From assembly GCF_030378065.1 (NCBI RefSeq), contig NZ_JAUCGJ010000020.1:1-64000 (forward strand): a DNA stretch of 64,000 bases, written 5' to 3'. A program made the translations under genes and the position numbers. This DNA is from Candidatus Venteria ishoeyi (lineage in GTDB: Bacteria > Pseudomonadota > Gammaproteobacteria > Beggiatoales > Beggiatoaceae). Below the pieces are notes generated by a model that saw only the letters and a program-made list of their open reading frames with translations, did no database searches and was not told the origin of the DNA. Below are positions 43,934-53,887 of the stretch, piece after piece. The first letter of the stretch is position 1, and the number at the start of each line of letters is the position of its first letter.

Positions 43934-44670
43934 TAATACGCACCTCGCCCCAGTAATACCGCAGGAATGGTTTTTAACAGGATTTTAATGTCCTGAGTGA
44001 ATGATTGAGATTCAATATAAGCAACATCCAGCTCGACTTGTTGTTCAAACGGAATATCAGAACGTCCCGATACCTGCCAGATACAGGTAATACCGGGTAT
44101 CACCTCCAGACGGCGGCGATCTGCCAGGGAATATTGATCCACTTCGCCGGGTAATGGCGGTCGCGGCCCCACCAGTGACATATCACCGCACAAGACATTC
44201 CATAATTGGGGTAATTCATCAATGGAGGCTTTGCGGATAAAACGTCCCGTGCGGGTAATACGCGGATCGGATTTCATTTTAAATAAAACCCCGCCCTGCA
44301 TTTCATTATCTGCCATTAGTTTGGCTTTACGCGCTTCTGCGTCTATATACATGGAGCGAAATTTCCACATGGTGAATAATTTTCCCCAGCGCCCCACCCG
44401 GGTCTGGCGAAAAAATACCGGGCCGGGTGATTCCAGCCGAATCGCTGTCATGGTTGCCAATAACACAGGTGATAATAATAATAATGCGACTGCCGCCGCT
44501 GCTATATCGAATAAACGTTTAAAGACGAACAAGCCCTGCACCACGGCAAACCATAATAAACGCCGCAAATGAAAATGCAGGCGCTGACGTATGCCGAGTT
44601 GATAAACCTGGCTGTAACGCTGAATGAGTTGTTCTCGAATTTTATGACTGTGAGTCTGTTGGAGGCTCAT
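43933..44670 (-). CDS. Undecaprenyl-phosphate sugar phosphotransferase (monotopic PGT)
   Basis: A single membrane segment (residues about 42-70, FDIAAAAVALLLLSPVLL) precedes the PGT core with KFRSM, the catalytic Asp-Glu in SIDELPQLWNVL, and GDMSLVGPRPPLPGEV; GITCIWQVSGRSD follows. This enzyme transfers the first sugar phosphate to the lipid carrier. The ATG at 44670 lies inside the preceding gene (29-base overlap), and an upstream ATG at 44700 is possible. It is the only one of three neighbouring PGT-like domains with an intact active site. Confidence 0.92.
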   Translation of the reverse strand: MSLQQTHSHKIREQLIQRYSQVYQLGIRQRLHFHLRRLLWFAVVQGLFVFKRLFDIAAAAVALLLLSPVLLATMTAIRLESPGPVFFRQTRVGRWGKLFTMWKFRSMYIDAEARKAKLMADNEMQGGVLFKMKSDPRITRTGRFIRKASIDELPQLWNVLCGDMSLVGPRPPLPGEVDQYSLADRRRLEVIPGITCIWQVSGRSDIPFEQQVELDVAYIESQSFTQDIKILLKTIPAVLLGRGAY

Positions 44671-45985
44671 GTTGTTGTTCCCATTTTTGATGCCAGACAC
44701 GATATAAAAATAAGGGGTTACCGATTAAATAACGTCGCCACATGCGCCCCGGCTCCTGTAACAAGCGCCAACTCCATTCCATGCCAATTTCCCGCAGCCA
44801 TTGTGGTGCGCGAGGAATGCAACCGGCATAAAAATCAAATAGACCGCCAACCCCCATCAAGACTTTCGCTTGTAGTTGATGACGATGCTGGTGTAACCAT
44901 TTTTCCTGTTTGGGCACACCAAATGCCACTAATAAAATATCTGCGCCCGAATCATTAATCTGTTGAATAATTTGCCCGCTTGCTTCTGCCTTAAAATAAC
45001 CATCTTGATAACCGGCAATCCTTAAATCTGGCAATTGCTTTCGCATATTTTGCGCCACTTTTTCGGCAACGCCCGGTTTTCCACCCAATAAAAATAATGA
45101 CTGCTGACGTGGGATACTGGCCTGACATAAGCGCGGGAATAAATCCGTGCCATTGACATTAGCACGTAATGACACGCCCAGCATTCGGCAACCAATGTGA
45201 ATACCGATACCGTCAGGCAAAACCCGATCCGCCTGCTGTAAAATCTGGCGGTATGCTTCATCCTGGTGGCTGATATTCAGGCAATCAGGATTAACAAAAG
45301 CCAGTAAACGTTGCTGTTCGGGGTCTTTTCCAAACCAGGCAATGGCTTCTTCCATATCGGTATTGATTATATGGATACCAAAAAAGTTTAATATGGGCGG
45401 CATGGGCAATGGCGTGTGACTGCGCAGAAAAAAACTTAAACCATGACGCAGCATTAAACCCAGATTGCCTTGCAGGGTTTCGCTATAAATTTGTTCCTTA
45501 TCCAGGGTGGATTCCTGCTCATAAGCGATACCTGTTTTAGTGCGCAAGCCATATACTGAAAACAAGCCGGGGCGCACGCTGAAACGAAATTGTTCCTCAA
45601 AAGTTAAGCTGGCGGCTTCTTCAATGCTGAGTGGACGCGGCCCCACTAATGCCATATCACCCCGTAGAATATTAAATAAACGTGCCAGATTTTTGCCCGG
45701 TAAATGACCGGCAAAATATAAACGCTTAAAGGGGTGTTGAAAACGCCCCATGCAAAGCTGAAATTCAAATAGTTTGCCAGTGCGCCAATAAGCGCTGATA
45801 AACAGGAACAGCAATAAGGGTGACAGCACAATTAACAGCATAAGGCTAAGCAGTAAATCCAGCCAGCGGTTGCTGAATAAGGGACGCAAATAAAACCACA
45901 AGCGCCATAACGGCAAACGCAGGCGCTGCCGCCATGTTCTTGAAGTGCCCAAAGGGCCAGGTAATGGCTGCATAATATTTCTCAC
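44642..45985 (-). CDS. Pseudo-PGT domain fused to WecG/TagA glycosyltransferase
   Basis: The N-terminal 190 residues look like a sugar transferase (membrane helix [34 protein letters not shown]), but the catalytic Asp-Glu positions are Lys-Asn, so that half is probably inactive. Residues 205-435 form a WecG/TagA/CpsF glycosyltransferase ([43 protein letters not shown]), which adds the second sugar to the lipid-linked precursor. A GTG start overlaps the kinase stop as GTGA; an ATG at 45973 is the alternative. The fusion may tie the second step to the membrane site of the first. Confidence 0.88.
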   Translation of the reverse strand: MRNIMQPLPGPLGTSRTWRQRLRLPLWRLWFYLRPLFSNRWLDLLLSLMLLIVLSPLLLFLFISAYWRTGKLFEFQLCMGRFQHPFKRLYFAGHLPGKNLARLFNILRGDMALVGPRPLSIEEAASLTFEEQFRFSVRPGLFSVYGLRTKTGIAYEQESTLDKEQIYSETLQGNLGLMLRHGLSFFLRSHTPLPMPPILNFFGIHIINTDMEEAIAWFGKDPEQQRLLAFVNPDCLNISHQDEAYRQILQQADRVLPDGIGIHIGCRMLGVSLRANVNGTDLFPRLCQASIPRQQSLFLLGGKPGVAEKVAQNMRKQLPDLRIAGYQDGYFKAEASGQIIQQINDSGADILLVAFGVPKQEKWLHQHRHQLQAKVLMGVGGLFDFYAGCIPRAPQWLREIGMEWSWRLLQEPGRMWRRYLIGNPLFLYRVWHQKWEQQHEPPTDSQS

Positions 45986-48264
45986 AAATCATCCAGTATT
46001 TGACGCATGGCTTGAACAGTCGGTTCAATTTCAGCCAACACCAGGGATAAACAGGTTTCAACCTTTTCATCCTGTTGACAGGCATATTCCAGTGCTGCTG
46101 ATTTCTCATGCAAATAAAGCGCCCCAAATAATTTACTGCCACTTTTCATGGCATGGGCTTCGATTCTCATCGGCTCAAGTTCATTTTTCTGAAAAAATGC
46201 AGATAATGCCTGCGCATGATCTTCACATTCCTGGATAAAAACCATAACCATCTGGGCCACCATGTCCTTTCCTATATCATCCCCGATTTTTTCCAGGGCA
46301 TCCAAATCAATAGGGGCAAAAGGGGTAGACGTTGTTTTTTTATTGGTTTGAACGGGTGTTGGAGATGATTTTATTAACACCGGTTCCGCCTGCTGAGGCA
46401 GCCAGCGTTGTAACATCAGCAGTAAATCATTCCGGCTGACCGGTTTGCTTAAATAATCACTCATGCCCTTATCCAGACAAACTTGCCGTTCACTTTGCAG
46501 TGCATTGGCCGTGAGGGCAATAATTGGAATTGATGCCTTGTCAGCAGGCAAGGTTTTAATTTTTTGCGTGGCCTCAAAACCATCCATTTCCGGCATGGCA
46601 ACATCCATAATAATCAAATCATAAGCATTACTTTGAACTTTTTTAAACCCCTCCAGACCATTAATCGCTTCGTCCACCTGATAGCCATGTTTTCTTAAAA
46701 TAGCACCGATTACAGTACGGTTGGCGGTGCTGTCTTCGACTAATAATAATTGTGCATTACCTTGATGCAGATAGTGTGGCGTTGTTATACGGGTATTATT
46801 GACCTGGGGTTTTGGTTCCTCTAACGGTGCTGCTGGCTGGTAGGCTAAGGTAAAGGAAAAAGTACTGCCTTCTCCCGGTGTGCTTTGCAGCTTAATATCA
46901 CCGCCCATTTTTTTAACCAGGCTGCGCACAATTGCCAGACCCAGACCGGTACCACCATATTTACGGGTATTGGAAGGATCAGCCTGGGTAAATTTTTCAA
47001 AAATATGTACCTGTGCTTCAGGCTCTATACCAATGCCGGTATCTTGTACCTGGATACTTAATGCTGGTGTTTGTGGTGGCAGATGGCTGCTGCCGATATG
47101 TAATGTCACCGCGCCCTGATGGGTGAACTTTACCGCATTCCCCATCAGGTTTAACAGGATTTGCCGCAAGCGTTTAGGATCACTATTGATGCGTAGTGGC
47201 ACATCCGTATCAATAGAACCGATTAAATTAATTTTTTTGCTGCGGGCATCCGCTGTCAGGACATTTAATACGGCATTAATTAATACCGGTAAGTCGAAAT
47301 CAATCTGTTCTAGTACAAACTTGCTAGATTCCAGTTTGGAAAAATCAAGAATATCATTAAGTATACTTAATAAATTTCGGCTGGAATCCTCCGCAATCTG
47401 TAAAAAATGCTGTTGCTCATTATCCAAAGTTGTCTGTGTCAATAATTCCAGCGTACCCAGTAAAGCACTAATCGGCGTGCGGATTTCATGACTCATGGTT
47501 GCCAGAAAACGCGATTTGGCCCGATTTGCAGTTTCGGCCTGCTCCTTGGCGAGACGCAGTTCCTGTTGACGCTGCGCCTGTATACGTAAAACCTGGGCAA
47601 ATTGATTGACTGAATCTGCCAGAGCCACCAATTCAGTTGCACTGCGTTTGGGCAGATATAATGGATGGGTATAGTCATTATTGGCAATTTTTAAGACACG
47701 GCGATTGATTTTATTGATTGGACTCACCACCAGCCAGCGCATCAGCAAAATAATCATGGTACTTAATGCCACTGCCAACAGTACAGAAAACAACTGTACC
47801 CGTCCCACCATAAAACGTACTTTTTGTTCAATGGGACGCATATCCCAGGCCATGTATAAATAACCAAAATGTTCTTTTTCAACAATGATTGGGCGGGTAA
47901 ACTCCCGTTTGGAAATATCTTCGGCATCATGCGGGGGTTGCCATTGCGCGATAAGCAAGCCTTGCTGATTACGGTATTTAATGCGCAGAATAGCGGGGTC
48001 ACTTTGGCTGGATTGTTCCATGGCTGTTTCCAGCAGGGGGATATCCTGGGTAATGATGGCGTTTAATGACGCGGCAGTTAATAAGAAGGATATTTTTTCA
48101 GTTTGTTTTTCAATGTCTTCAATCAAATAATCAGTAACAAAATAACGTACCAGAAAACTGGCAATAAATATCACAATTAAGGTGACAACTACAAATAATA
48201 AACTCACCTGACGCCATAAGGGCCAGGATGAAAAAATCCGGGCTTTATTACTGAAAAAATTCAT
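45982..48264 (-). CDS. Hybrid sensor histidine kinase (HAMP-HisKA-HATPase-REC-Hpt)
   Basis: Two membrane helices (about 19-40 and 157-180) enclose a periplasmic sensor loop, followed by HAMP, HisKA (phospho-His in [15 protein letters not shown]), HATPase with [13 protein letters not shown], a receiver ([15 protein letters not shown]) and a C-terminal Hpt ([11 protein letters not shown]). The order is that of BarA/TorS-type tripartite kinases. It overlaps the PhnD-like gene by 17 bases, so the binding protein may present its ligand to this kinase. The phosphate probably goes to the REC-PP2C protein of the same operon. Confidence 0.94.
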   Translation of the reverse strand: MNFFSNKARIFSSWPLWRQVSLLFVVVTLIVIFIASFLVRYFVTDYLIEDIEKQTEKISFLLTAASLNAIITQDIPLLETAMEQSSQSDPAILRIKYRNQQGLLIAQWQPPHDAEDISKREFTRPIIVEKEHFGYLYMAWDMRPIEQKVRFMVGRVQLFSVLLAVALSTMIILLMRWLVVSPINKINRRVLKIANNDYTHPLYLPKRSATELVALADSVNQFAQVLRIQAQRQQELRLAKEQAETANRAKSRFLATMSHEIRTPISALLGTLELLTQTTLDNEQQHFLQIAEDSSRNLLSILNDILDFSKLESSKFVLEQIDFDLPVLINAVLNVLTADARSKKINLIGSIDTDVPLRINSDPKRLRQILLNLMGNAVKFTHQGAVTLHIGSSHLPPQTPALSIQVQDTGIGIEPEAQVHIFEKFTQADPSNTRKYGGTGLGLAIVRSLVKKMGGDIKLQSTPGEGSTFSFTLAYQPAAPLEEPKPQVNNTRITTPHYLHQGNAQLLLVEDSTANRTVIGAILRKHGYQVDEAINGLEGFKKVQSNAYDLIIMDVAMPEMDGFEATQKIKTLPADKASIPIIALTANALQSERQVCLDKGMSDYLSKPVSRNDLLLMLQRWLPQQAEPVLIKSSPTPVQTNKKTTSTPFAPIDLDALEKIGDDIGKDMVAQMVMVFIQECEDHAQALSAFFQKNELEPMRIEAHAMKSGSKLFGALYLHEKSAALEYACQQDEKVETCLSLVLAEIEPTVQAMRQILDDL

Positions 48265-49096
48265 GATTTTGCTCTATCGCCTGGCGAATAGGCGCATAAT
48301 CCGCATCACTGGCAACTAAAAAGCCATCTTTTTTTAAAGCTTTCAGCGCCTGCACATCCTTCATTTCCAACAATACTTCAGTAAGTGCCGCTACCATTGT
48401 CAGCGAAAGTTGTTTGCTTGCCAACCAGGGTTTGGTGACATTCTCAAACTCACCAATAATACGCAATGCCTTACCTTTTTTTAATAAGGTCTTATAAGTC
48501 CCCGCCTTTAACGCACCACCATCAAACTGCCCGGCGGCAACCGCTGCACCTACCTTGTCATGTCGCCCCAGATAAGCATAATCAGTGAAATCTGCTGCGT
48601 GAACACCAGCGGCAAGCAGGTGATTCTGCGCAAGATAACGGCCTATGGTTGAGTTTTTATTACCAAAAGCGAAACGCTTGCCTTTTAATTGCGCCAGTGT
48701 TTGAATATCGCTGTGTCTGGCAACGCAAATCACCCCCTTAAAAACCTTTTTCCCTTTTTTGCTTTCCATTGCCAGCAGCTTAATACCAGGTTCAAGCTGT
48801 TTGGCTTTAATATAGGAAGCGGGGCCAAAACGGGAAAAATCAACTTTACCGGAAACCAGGTCATTGATGCCGGTATCATAATCTTTGGCAACCACCATTT
48901 TGATTTTGACCATTTGGGAAAGTTTCTGACTTAAGCCGGTTTCCAGCGCACTTAATAAGGGGCGAAACTTTTTAACCATCGTCAGGGGTTGATCGGATGT
49001 ATATACGCCAAATTTGAGTTGAATATCTGCTTGCGCTGAAAATGTAGACAATAACAACAGCGGGCTGCAAAAAATAATGAGTTTTTTATAAAACAT
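48248..49096 (-). CDS. PhnD-like periplasmic binding protein
   Basis: A signal peptide ([11 protein letters not shown]) precedes a 260-residue binding fold of the phosphonate/phosphite type, with [32 protein letters not shown] and [20 protein letters not shown] as typical blocks. There is no ABC permease or ATPase in the locus. Its stop overlaps the start of the hybrid kinase, which points to a sensing rather than a transport role. Ligand unknown; phosphonate or phosphate is a guess from the family. Confidence 0.85.
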   Translation of the reverse strand: MFYKKLIIFCSPLLLLSTFSAQADIQLKFGVYTSDQPLTMVKKFRPLLSALETGLSQKLSQMVKIKMVVAKDYDTGINDLVSGKVDFSRFGPASYIKAKQLEPGIKLLAMESKKGKKVFKGVICVARHSDIQTLAQLKGKRFAFGNKNSTIGRYLAQNHLLAAGVHAADFTDYAYLGRHDKVGAAVAAGQFDGGALKAGTYKTLLKKGKALRIIGEFENVTKPWLASKQLSLTMVAALTEVLLEMKDVQALKALKKDGFLVASDADYAPIRQAIEQNHEFFQ

Positions 49097-49165
49097 GATT
49101 CAACGCCTTTTTATAATAAATCAATAGAAACAGAAAACTGTTATGAGGGATGGTAGCATACTTGC

Positions 49166-49194
49166 TTGACCGTATCGTTTCTGTTCATTAGATT
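49166..49194 (+). promoter_or_regulatory. Possible sigma-70 promoter for the flippase gene
   Basis: TTGACC and TAGATT are 17 bases apart, in the divergent gap between the PhnD-like and flippase genes. The predicted transcript start would leave a leader of only about ten bases, so this is tentative. Confidence 0.35.
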
Positions 49195-49210
49195 TTATAC
49201 TGAGGGCAGT

Positions 49211-50446
49211 ATGGCTATATTCCATCATTTTTTTGCCAATCGTTTTATTCGCAACAGCAGTTGGATCGGCGTGTCCGAATTAATGGCGCGTGTGTCACGA
49301 CTGCTGACCGCAATTATTCTGGCGCGTTTTCTGTCGCTGGAAGAATTCGGGATTGCAGCATTGGCTATCACGGTGAATGAACTGGTTAAGGTATTTAACC
49401 AAAATGGCATTGGGGCTAAAATCATCCAGGCTCCCGAAGCAGAACTGGAAGCGGTGTGTAATACGGCTTATCGTTTGAACTGGATGGTTTGCGGCAGTTT
49501 GTTTGTATTGCAATGCCTGCTGGCTTTTCCCCTGTCCTGGTTTTATCAGCAAGCTGATTTAATCCCCATGGTGATGTTGCTGGCAGTGGTTTATTTATTT
49601 ATGCCCTCGGCGCTGGTGCAGGCATTTTTAATCCAGCGTCAGAACCGTCTGAAAGTCACGGCTCTGGTTGCCGGGGTGCAGGTGACGGTGGATAATTTAT
49701 TAACCGCCTTACTGGCGGTGCTAGGCCTGGGAGCTTGGGCAGTGGTGCTGCCGAAACTGCTGGTTGCGCCGATCTGGGTTATCGGCACCCGCATGAATCA
49801 ATACTGGCGTTTTGATCCCCACAGCGGTTTTGCCCATTGGCGTGAGATTTTACATTTTGGTAAACATGTATTAGGCGTGGAACTGCTGAAAACCCTGCGC
49901 CTGAATCTGGATAATTTAATTATCGGGCGTTTTCTCGGCATTGAAGCGCTGGGTATTTATTCTTTTGCCCGTAATGCTGGTTTAGGTATCAGTTTATCTT
50001 TAAGCAGTGCGTTTAATACCGCGCTGTTTCCCCATTTGTGTGAAGGCGCTGAAGATCGTGGTTTATTACGGAAAAAATTTCTTCATGCCTTAAAAATAAT
50101 TGCCTGGGTGATGGTGCCTCTAATTCTGCTACAGAGCTTATTAGCGCCCTGGTATGTGCCAATTGTGTTTGGGGAAAAATGGCAGGTCGCCGTGCCGGTA
50201 TTATTATTGCTGTGTTTATCGGCAATTCCCAGACCCTTTGGTGAAGGTGCGGCAGAAGTCATGCGGGTGCTGAATAAACCGCATATTGATTTTTATTGGA
50301 GCAGCTTTTTTTCTTTGCTGTTTCTGGCAATTGTTTTTATCAGCCTGCCCTGGGGTATTAATGGCGTGGCACTGGGTATTTTATTAATTCACCTGATTGC
50401 ATTACCCGCTTATACAGTCTGGGTGGTGCGTCATTATTTGCATTAG
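49211..50446 (+). CDS. Wzx-type oligosaccharide flippase
   Basis: The 411-residue product has about 12 hydrophobic helices and the MOP/polysaccharide-transporter pattern near its start (LARFLSLEEFGIAALAITV) and middle (LDNLIIGRFLGIEALGIYSF). Flippases of this type move lipid-linked repeat units across the inner membrane. The ATG at 49211, after GAGGGC, is chosen over an upstream ATG. It diverges from the minus-strand polysaccharide operon and is followed by a variant large palindrome and two glycosyltransferase genes. Confidence 0.9.
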   Translation: MAIFHHFFANRFIRNSSWIGVSELMARVSRLLTAIILARFLSLEEFGIAALAITVNELVKVFNQNGIGAKIIQAPEAELEAVCNTAYRLNWMVCGSLFVLQCLLAFPLSWFYQQADLIPMVMLLAVVYLFMPSALVQAFLIQRQNRLKVTALVAGVQVTVDNLLTALLAVLGLGAWAVVLPKLLVAPIWVIGTRMNQYWRFDPHSGFAHWREILHFGKHVLGVELLKTLRLNLDNLIIGRFLGIEALGIYSFARNAGLGISLSLSSAFNTALFPHLCEGAEDRGLLRKKFLHALKIIAWVMVPLILLQSLLAPWYVPIVFGEKWQVAVPVLLLLCLSAIPRPFGEGAAEVMRVLNKPHIDFYWSSFFSLLFLAIVFISLPWGINGVALGILLIHLIALPAYTVWVVRHYLH

Positions 50447-50447
50447 A

Positions 50448-50599
50448 TAACTCGCAGCGAATAATACCCCCATTTCGCTGGTCTTTTTACCCGTTTTCTG
50501 CGTTGTAAAAACCGTTACATAGCCCACTATGCGCCGGTTTTCACGCCTTGAAAACGGATAAAAATCCTGTGCGCTACGGGGGGTATTTCTTGCGAGTTA
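50448..50599. repeat. Repeat family A, variant with different arm ends
   Basis: The ends TAACTCGCAGCGAATAA and TTCTTGCGAGTTA are inverted repeats unlike those of the other copies. Inside, TACCCCC/GGGGGTA, GGTCTTTTTACCCGTTTTC/GAAAACGGATAAAAATCC and the central CATAGCCCACTATG follow the family A plan. Length 152 bases. It fills most of the gap between two polysaccharide genes. Confidence 0.85.
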
Positions 50600-50618
50600 C
50601 CTTAACAGGAATCATGTT

Positions 50619-52505
50619 ATGTTTTCTATTATCATGCCCTTATACAATAAAGCCGCCGAGGTTCGGGACAGCGTGTGCAGCGTGCTGGAACAAACAGAGC
50701 CTGATTTTGAATTACTGGTGATTGATGACGGCTCTACCGATAACAGCATTGAACAACTGGTGACGATTCAAGACCCGCGCCTGCGCCTGATTCAACAGCC
50801 AAACGCAGGTGTATCTGCTGCTAGAAATCGGGGTATTCAAGCTGCTGCTTATGCTTATGTCGCATTTATTGATGCTGATGATAGATGGGAAAAAGATTTT
50901 TTAGCGCGTATCAAAAACCTGATTCAAGCCTACCCGCAGGCAGGTGCCTGGGCAACGGCTTATGTTTTTCAACAGGGCGCGCAACTCACCCCGGCACGGA
51001 TTTATGGACTGGGTGATAAACCCACCCTTATTCATGATTATTTTGCTGTAGCCGGGCGTGGAGACTTACCCTTAATGGCCTCTGGCGTCTGTATTCCACG
51101 CCAGATATTAAAGCAATCTGGAGGCTTTCCGGAACAGCAGCAGCAAGGCGAGGATCAAGCCCTGTGGGCGTGGATAGGTCTGCGTTATCCCATTGCTATT
51201 GATCCCACGCCTTGCGTGCATTACCAATTAAGTGCCAGCAACCGCGTCAGCCTTAAGCAGATTCCGCAACAGGAACTGCCTTACAGCCGGGATTTACAAC
51301 AACAATTAAATGCCGGAGTGGTTCCCAGAGCACTTAGAAACTCGGTAGCGCGTTATATTGCAGGGCATCTGGTGCATTTGGCGCAATTAAATGTACGCGC
51401 CGGACGACCAGGGATTGCACGCTCTTTGCTGGCAGATCGCCGTACTCGCAAAACGCCGTTAAGACGCCTGAAGTGGTGGTTGCGTTCCTATCTACCCGTA
51501 TCCAGACCCGTCACCAAAGCCCGGGTGCTGCATTTACTGAATGACACTGATATGGGCGGGATTAAATCAGTGGTGGACAGTCTGGTGCAATCAAGCCTGG
51601 CTGAAGATTTTAAATTTGAATTTGTTTGTATCAATCCCCAATCCTGGTGGCGGCAGCATTATCAAGCCCAACTGATTATGCTGCACTATGCTTGCAACTG
51701 GCGTAATTTACCCGGCCTGGTGGTCTTACGCCTGCGCAACCCCCGCGCCAGGATTATTATCCAGGAACATCATTATACCCAGGCATTTGAACGCACTGTG
51801 CCTTGTGTATGGCGTTTTCGTACCATGTTACGTGCACATTATTATCTGGTACATCGGGTGATTGCAATTTCTCAGGGACAAGCCAGGTGGCTGATACAGC
51901 AAGTTTTATTTAGTCCTAATAAACTACATACCATTCCCCAATCCCGGCATTTGCATGAGTTTTTGCAAGTCCCGCTAAAAAACCCGCAAGAACCGTTGAT
52001 ATTGGCAGCTTATGGGCGTTTTCACTGGCAAAAAGGCTTTGATTTGCTGCTGGAAGTCATGCCCCGCCTGCCGCCCTCGCAATTTCATTTATTATTAGCC
52101 GGGGCAGGAGAACAGGAAACCCAGCTAAAAGCCAAAGCCGACAAGCTGGAACAGGTCACTTATTGCGGGATTATCAGCGATGTACCAAAATTCCTGGCAT
52201 GTTGTGACGTGGTGCTAATACCCTCCCGCTTTGAACCCTTCGGCCTGGTTTGCCTGGAAGCCAAAGCCGCCGCTAAACCGGTGCTGGTTAGTAATGTGGA
52301 TGGCCTGCCCGAACAGGCGCAGGGTTGCGGTCTGGTAGTAAATGCTGATGATGCGGAAGCACTTTACCAAGCCCTGCTCAAGCTGCCACAACAGCCTTTA
52401 AGCAGTTGGGGGAGCGAAGGCCGGATACAGGCACAAACGGCCTGGGATAATTATGTCAAACGTTGGCGACACTATCTGCAACAGGAGATCAATACTCATG
52501 CCTAA
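50619..52505 (+). CDS. Two-domain glycosyltransferase (GT2 + GT4)
   Basis: Residues 1-225 form a GT2 domain (FSIIMPLYNKAAEVRDSVCSV; DDGSTDNS; YVAFIDADDRWEKDF as the metal-binding Asp block). After a basic linker, residues 305-620 form a GT-B domain of the GT4 type (LHLLNDTDMGGIKSVVDSL; AYGRFHWQKGFDLLLEV; PSRFEPFGLVCLEAKAAAKP). One polypeptide could thus add two successive sugars. CAGGAA precedes the ATG. The stop overlaps the next glycosyltransferase by eight bases. Confidence 0.92.
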   Translation: MFSIIMPLYNKAAEVRDSVCSVLEQTEPDFELLVIDDGSTDNSIEQLVTIQDPRLRLIQQPNAGVSAARNRGIQAAAYAYVAFIDADDRWEKDFLARIKNLIQAYPQAGAWATAYVFQQGAQLTPARIYGLGDKPTLIHDYFAVAGRGDLPLMASGVCIPRQILKQSGGFPEQQQQGEDQALWAWIGLRYPIAIDPTPCVHYQLSASNRVSLKQIPQQELPYSRDLQQQLNAGVVPRALRNSVARYIAGHLVHLAQLNVRAGRPGIARSLLADRRTRKTPLRRLKWWLRSYLPVSRPVTKARVLHLLNDTDMGGIKSVVDSLVQSSLAEDFKFEFVCINPQSWWRQHYQAQLIMLHYACNWRNLPGLVVLRLRNPRARIIIQEHHYTQAFERTVPCVWRFRTMLRAHYYLVHRVIAISQGQARWLIQQVLFSPNKLHTIPQSRHLHEFLQVPLKNPQEPLILAAYGRFHWQKGFDLLLEVMPRLPPSQFHLLLAGAGEQETQLKAKADKLEQVTYCGIISDVPKFLACCDVVLIPSRFEPFGLVCLEAKAAAKPVLVSNVDGLPEQAQGCGLVVNADDAEALYQALLKLPQQPLSSWGSEGRIQAQTAWDNYVKRWRHYLQQEINTHA

Positions 52506-53487
52506 AGTTTCTGTGGTCATGCCCATTTATAATGTCGAATCCTATGTGGCCTCGGCGATTCAATCCGTGTTACAACAAACGTTCACTGATTTTGAATTAT
52601 TGTTGGTGATTGACGGCGCAACGGATAACAGTTTGGCGATTTGCAAACAGTTTGATGATCCGCGCATCCGTATTATAGAACAACAAAATCGGGGACTGGC
52701 GGGGGCGCGTAATACCGGAATTCGTCAGGCTCAAGGCGAATATATCGCCCTGCTGGATGCGGATGATCTCTGGCTGCCGGAAAAGCTGGCAAAGCAGGTG
52801 GCACATCTGGACAACAATCCCGAAGTCGGTATCAGTTATGCCATTTCAGCATTTATTGACGAACAGGATCGCAGTCTGGGGTTGTATATGTCTCCCAAAT
52901 TACAGGATATTACGCCGCAGGAAGTCTTTTGCCGTAACCCTGTCGGCAATGGTTCGGTGCCAATGATACGCCAAGCCGTATTTGCTGCTATTGCGTTTCA
53001 ATACCAGCCCGGTAATGATGAAATGGCTTATTTTGATGAAAGTTTTCGCCAATCGGAAGATATTGAATGCTGGATGCGCATGGCCTTATTAACAAAATGG
53101 CAATTTGCCGGTATTAATCAGGTTTTAATTCGTTATCGCGTGAATGCAGGCGGTCTGTCCGCCAACCTGGACAAACAATATCAGCAATGGCAGCGCATGG
53201 TAGATAAAATGCGTGATTACGCCCCAACATTTTTACAAGACTGGGAAGCCCCCGCACGCGCTTATCAATTGCGTTATCTGGCGCGGCGCGCAGTGCGGAT
53301 GCGCAATGCCAAAACCGCCACACGCCTAATGTCGCAGAGTCTGGCCTGTTACAAAGCATTGCTGTGGCAGGAACCGGGGCGCACCCTGAGCACACTGGCT
53401 GCCGCCTGGCTGCTGCGCCTGCTCCCCCTGAAGTTTTATCAAACACTGGAACAATGGGGGGTAAATTTGTCCAGGAAACTGAAATAA
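52498..53487 (+). CDS. GT2-family glycosyltransferase
   Basis: The 329-residue product starts MPKVSVVMPIYNVESYVASA and contains LLVIDGATDNS and YIALLDADDLW, the nucleotide-sugar and metal-binding blocks of GT2 enzymes. The ATG at 52498 follows AGGAGA and overlaps the preceding stop as ATGCCTAA. It resembles the N-terminal domain of its upstream neighbour, which suggests an old duplication. Sugar specificity unknown. Confidence 0.92.
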   Translation: MPKVSVVMPIYNVESYVASAIQSVLQQTFTDFELLLVIDGATDNSLAICKQFDDPRIRIIEQQNRGLAGARNTGIRQAQGEYIALLDADDLWLPEKLAKQVAHLDNNPEVGISYAISAFIDEQDRSLGLYMSPKLQDITPQEVFCRNPVGNGSVPMIRQAVFAAIAFQYQPGNDEMAYFDESFRQSEDIECWMRMALLTKWQFAGINQVLIRYRVNAGGLSANLDKQYQQWQRMVDKMRDYAPTFLQDWEAPARAYQLRYLARRAVRMRNAKTATRLMSQSLACYKALLWQEPGRTLSTLAAAWLLRLLPLKFYQTLEQWGVNLSRKLK

Positions 53488-53495
53488 AGTATCAC

Positions 53496-53545
53496 CCCTG
53501 CAAGCATCAGCTTGCAGGGTATAAGCGCCAGTAATAATGGCGCTA
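53496..53545. terminator. Two hairpins between convergent genes
   Basis: CCCTGCAAG/CTTGCAGGG (53496-53519) and AGCGCCA/TGGCGCT (53524-53544) fill the 60-base convergent gap. The second is followed by ATCTTAAAA; together they probably end transcription from both sides. Confidence 0.7.
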
Positions 53546-53547
53546 TC

Positions 53548-53868
53548 TTAAAAAGGCATCTTAAACCCGTCAGGCAGGTTTAAGCCACCAGTCAGACCCG
53601 ACATTTTATCTTTGCTGTTTTGTTCAACCTTACGCACCGCGTCATTCATTGCTGCGGCGATCAAGTCTTCCAGCATTTCTTTGTCAGTTAACGTGGTTGG
53701 ATCGAGTTCTACATGACGCACATCGTGGCGTCCGGTCATGGTGACCTTAACCATGCCGCCGCCTGACTCACCGATCACTTCAAGATTTTGTAATTCTTCC
53801 TGGGCTTGTTGCAGGTTTGACTGAATTTCTTGAGCCTGCTTCATTAAACCGGATAAACCACCTTTCAT
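53548..53868 (-). CDS. ybaB: YbaB/EbfC nucleoid-associated protein
   Basis: The 106-residue product begins [20 protein letters not shown] and ends with a flexible [13 protein letters not shown] tail, with [15 protein letters not shown] as the strand core, all characteristic of the dimeric tweezer-shaped YbaB family that binds DNA. It normally sits between dnaX and recR; here it follows ppiD by 19 bases and neither dnaX nor recR is present, so the gene has moved. Confidence 0.94.
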   Translation of the reverse strand: MKGGLSGLMKQAQEIQSNLQQAQEELQNLEVIGESGGGMVKVTMTGRHDVRHVELDPTTLTDKEMLEDLIAAAMNDAVRKVEQNSKDKMSGLTGGLNLPDGFKMPF

Positions 53869-53887
53869 ATGTTTTTCTCCAATGCGT

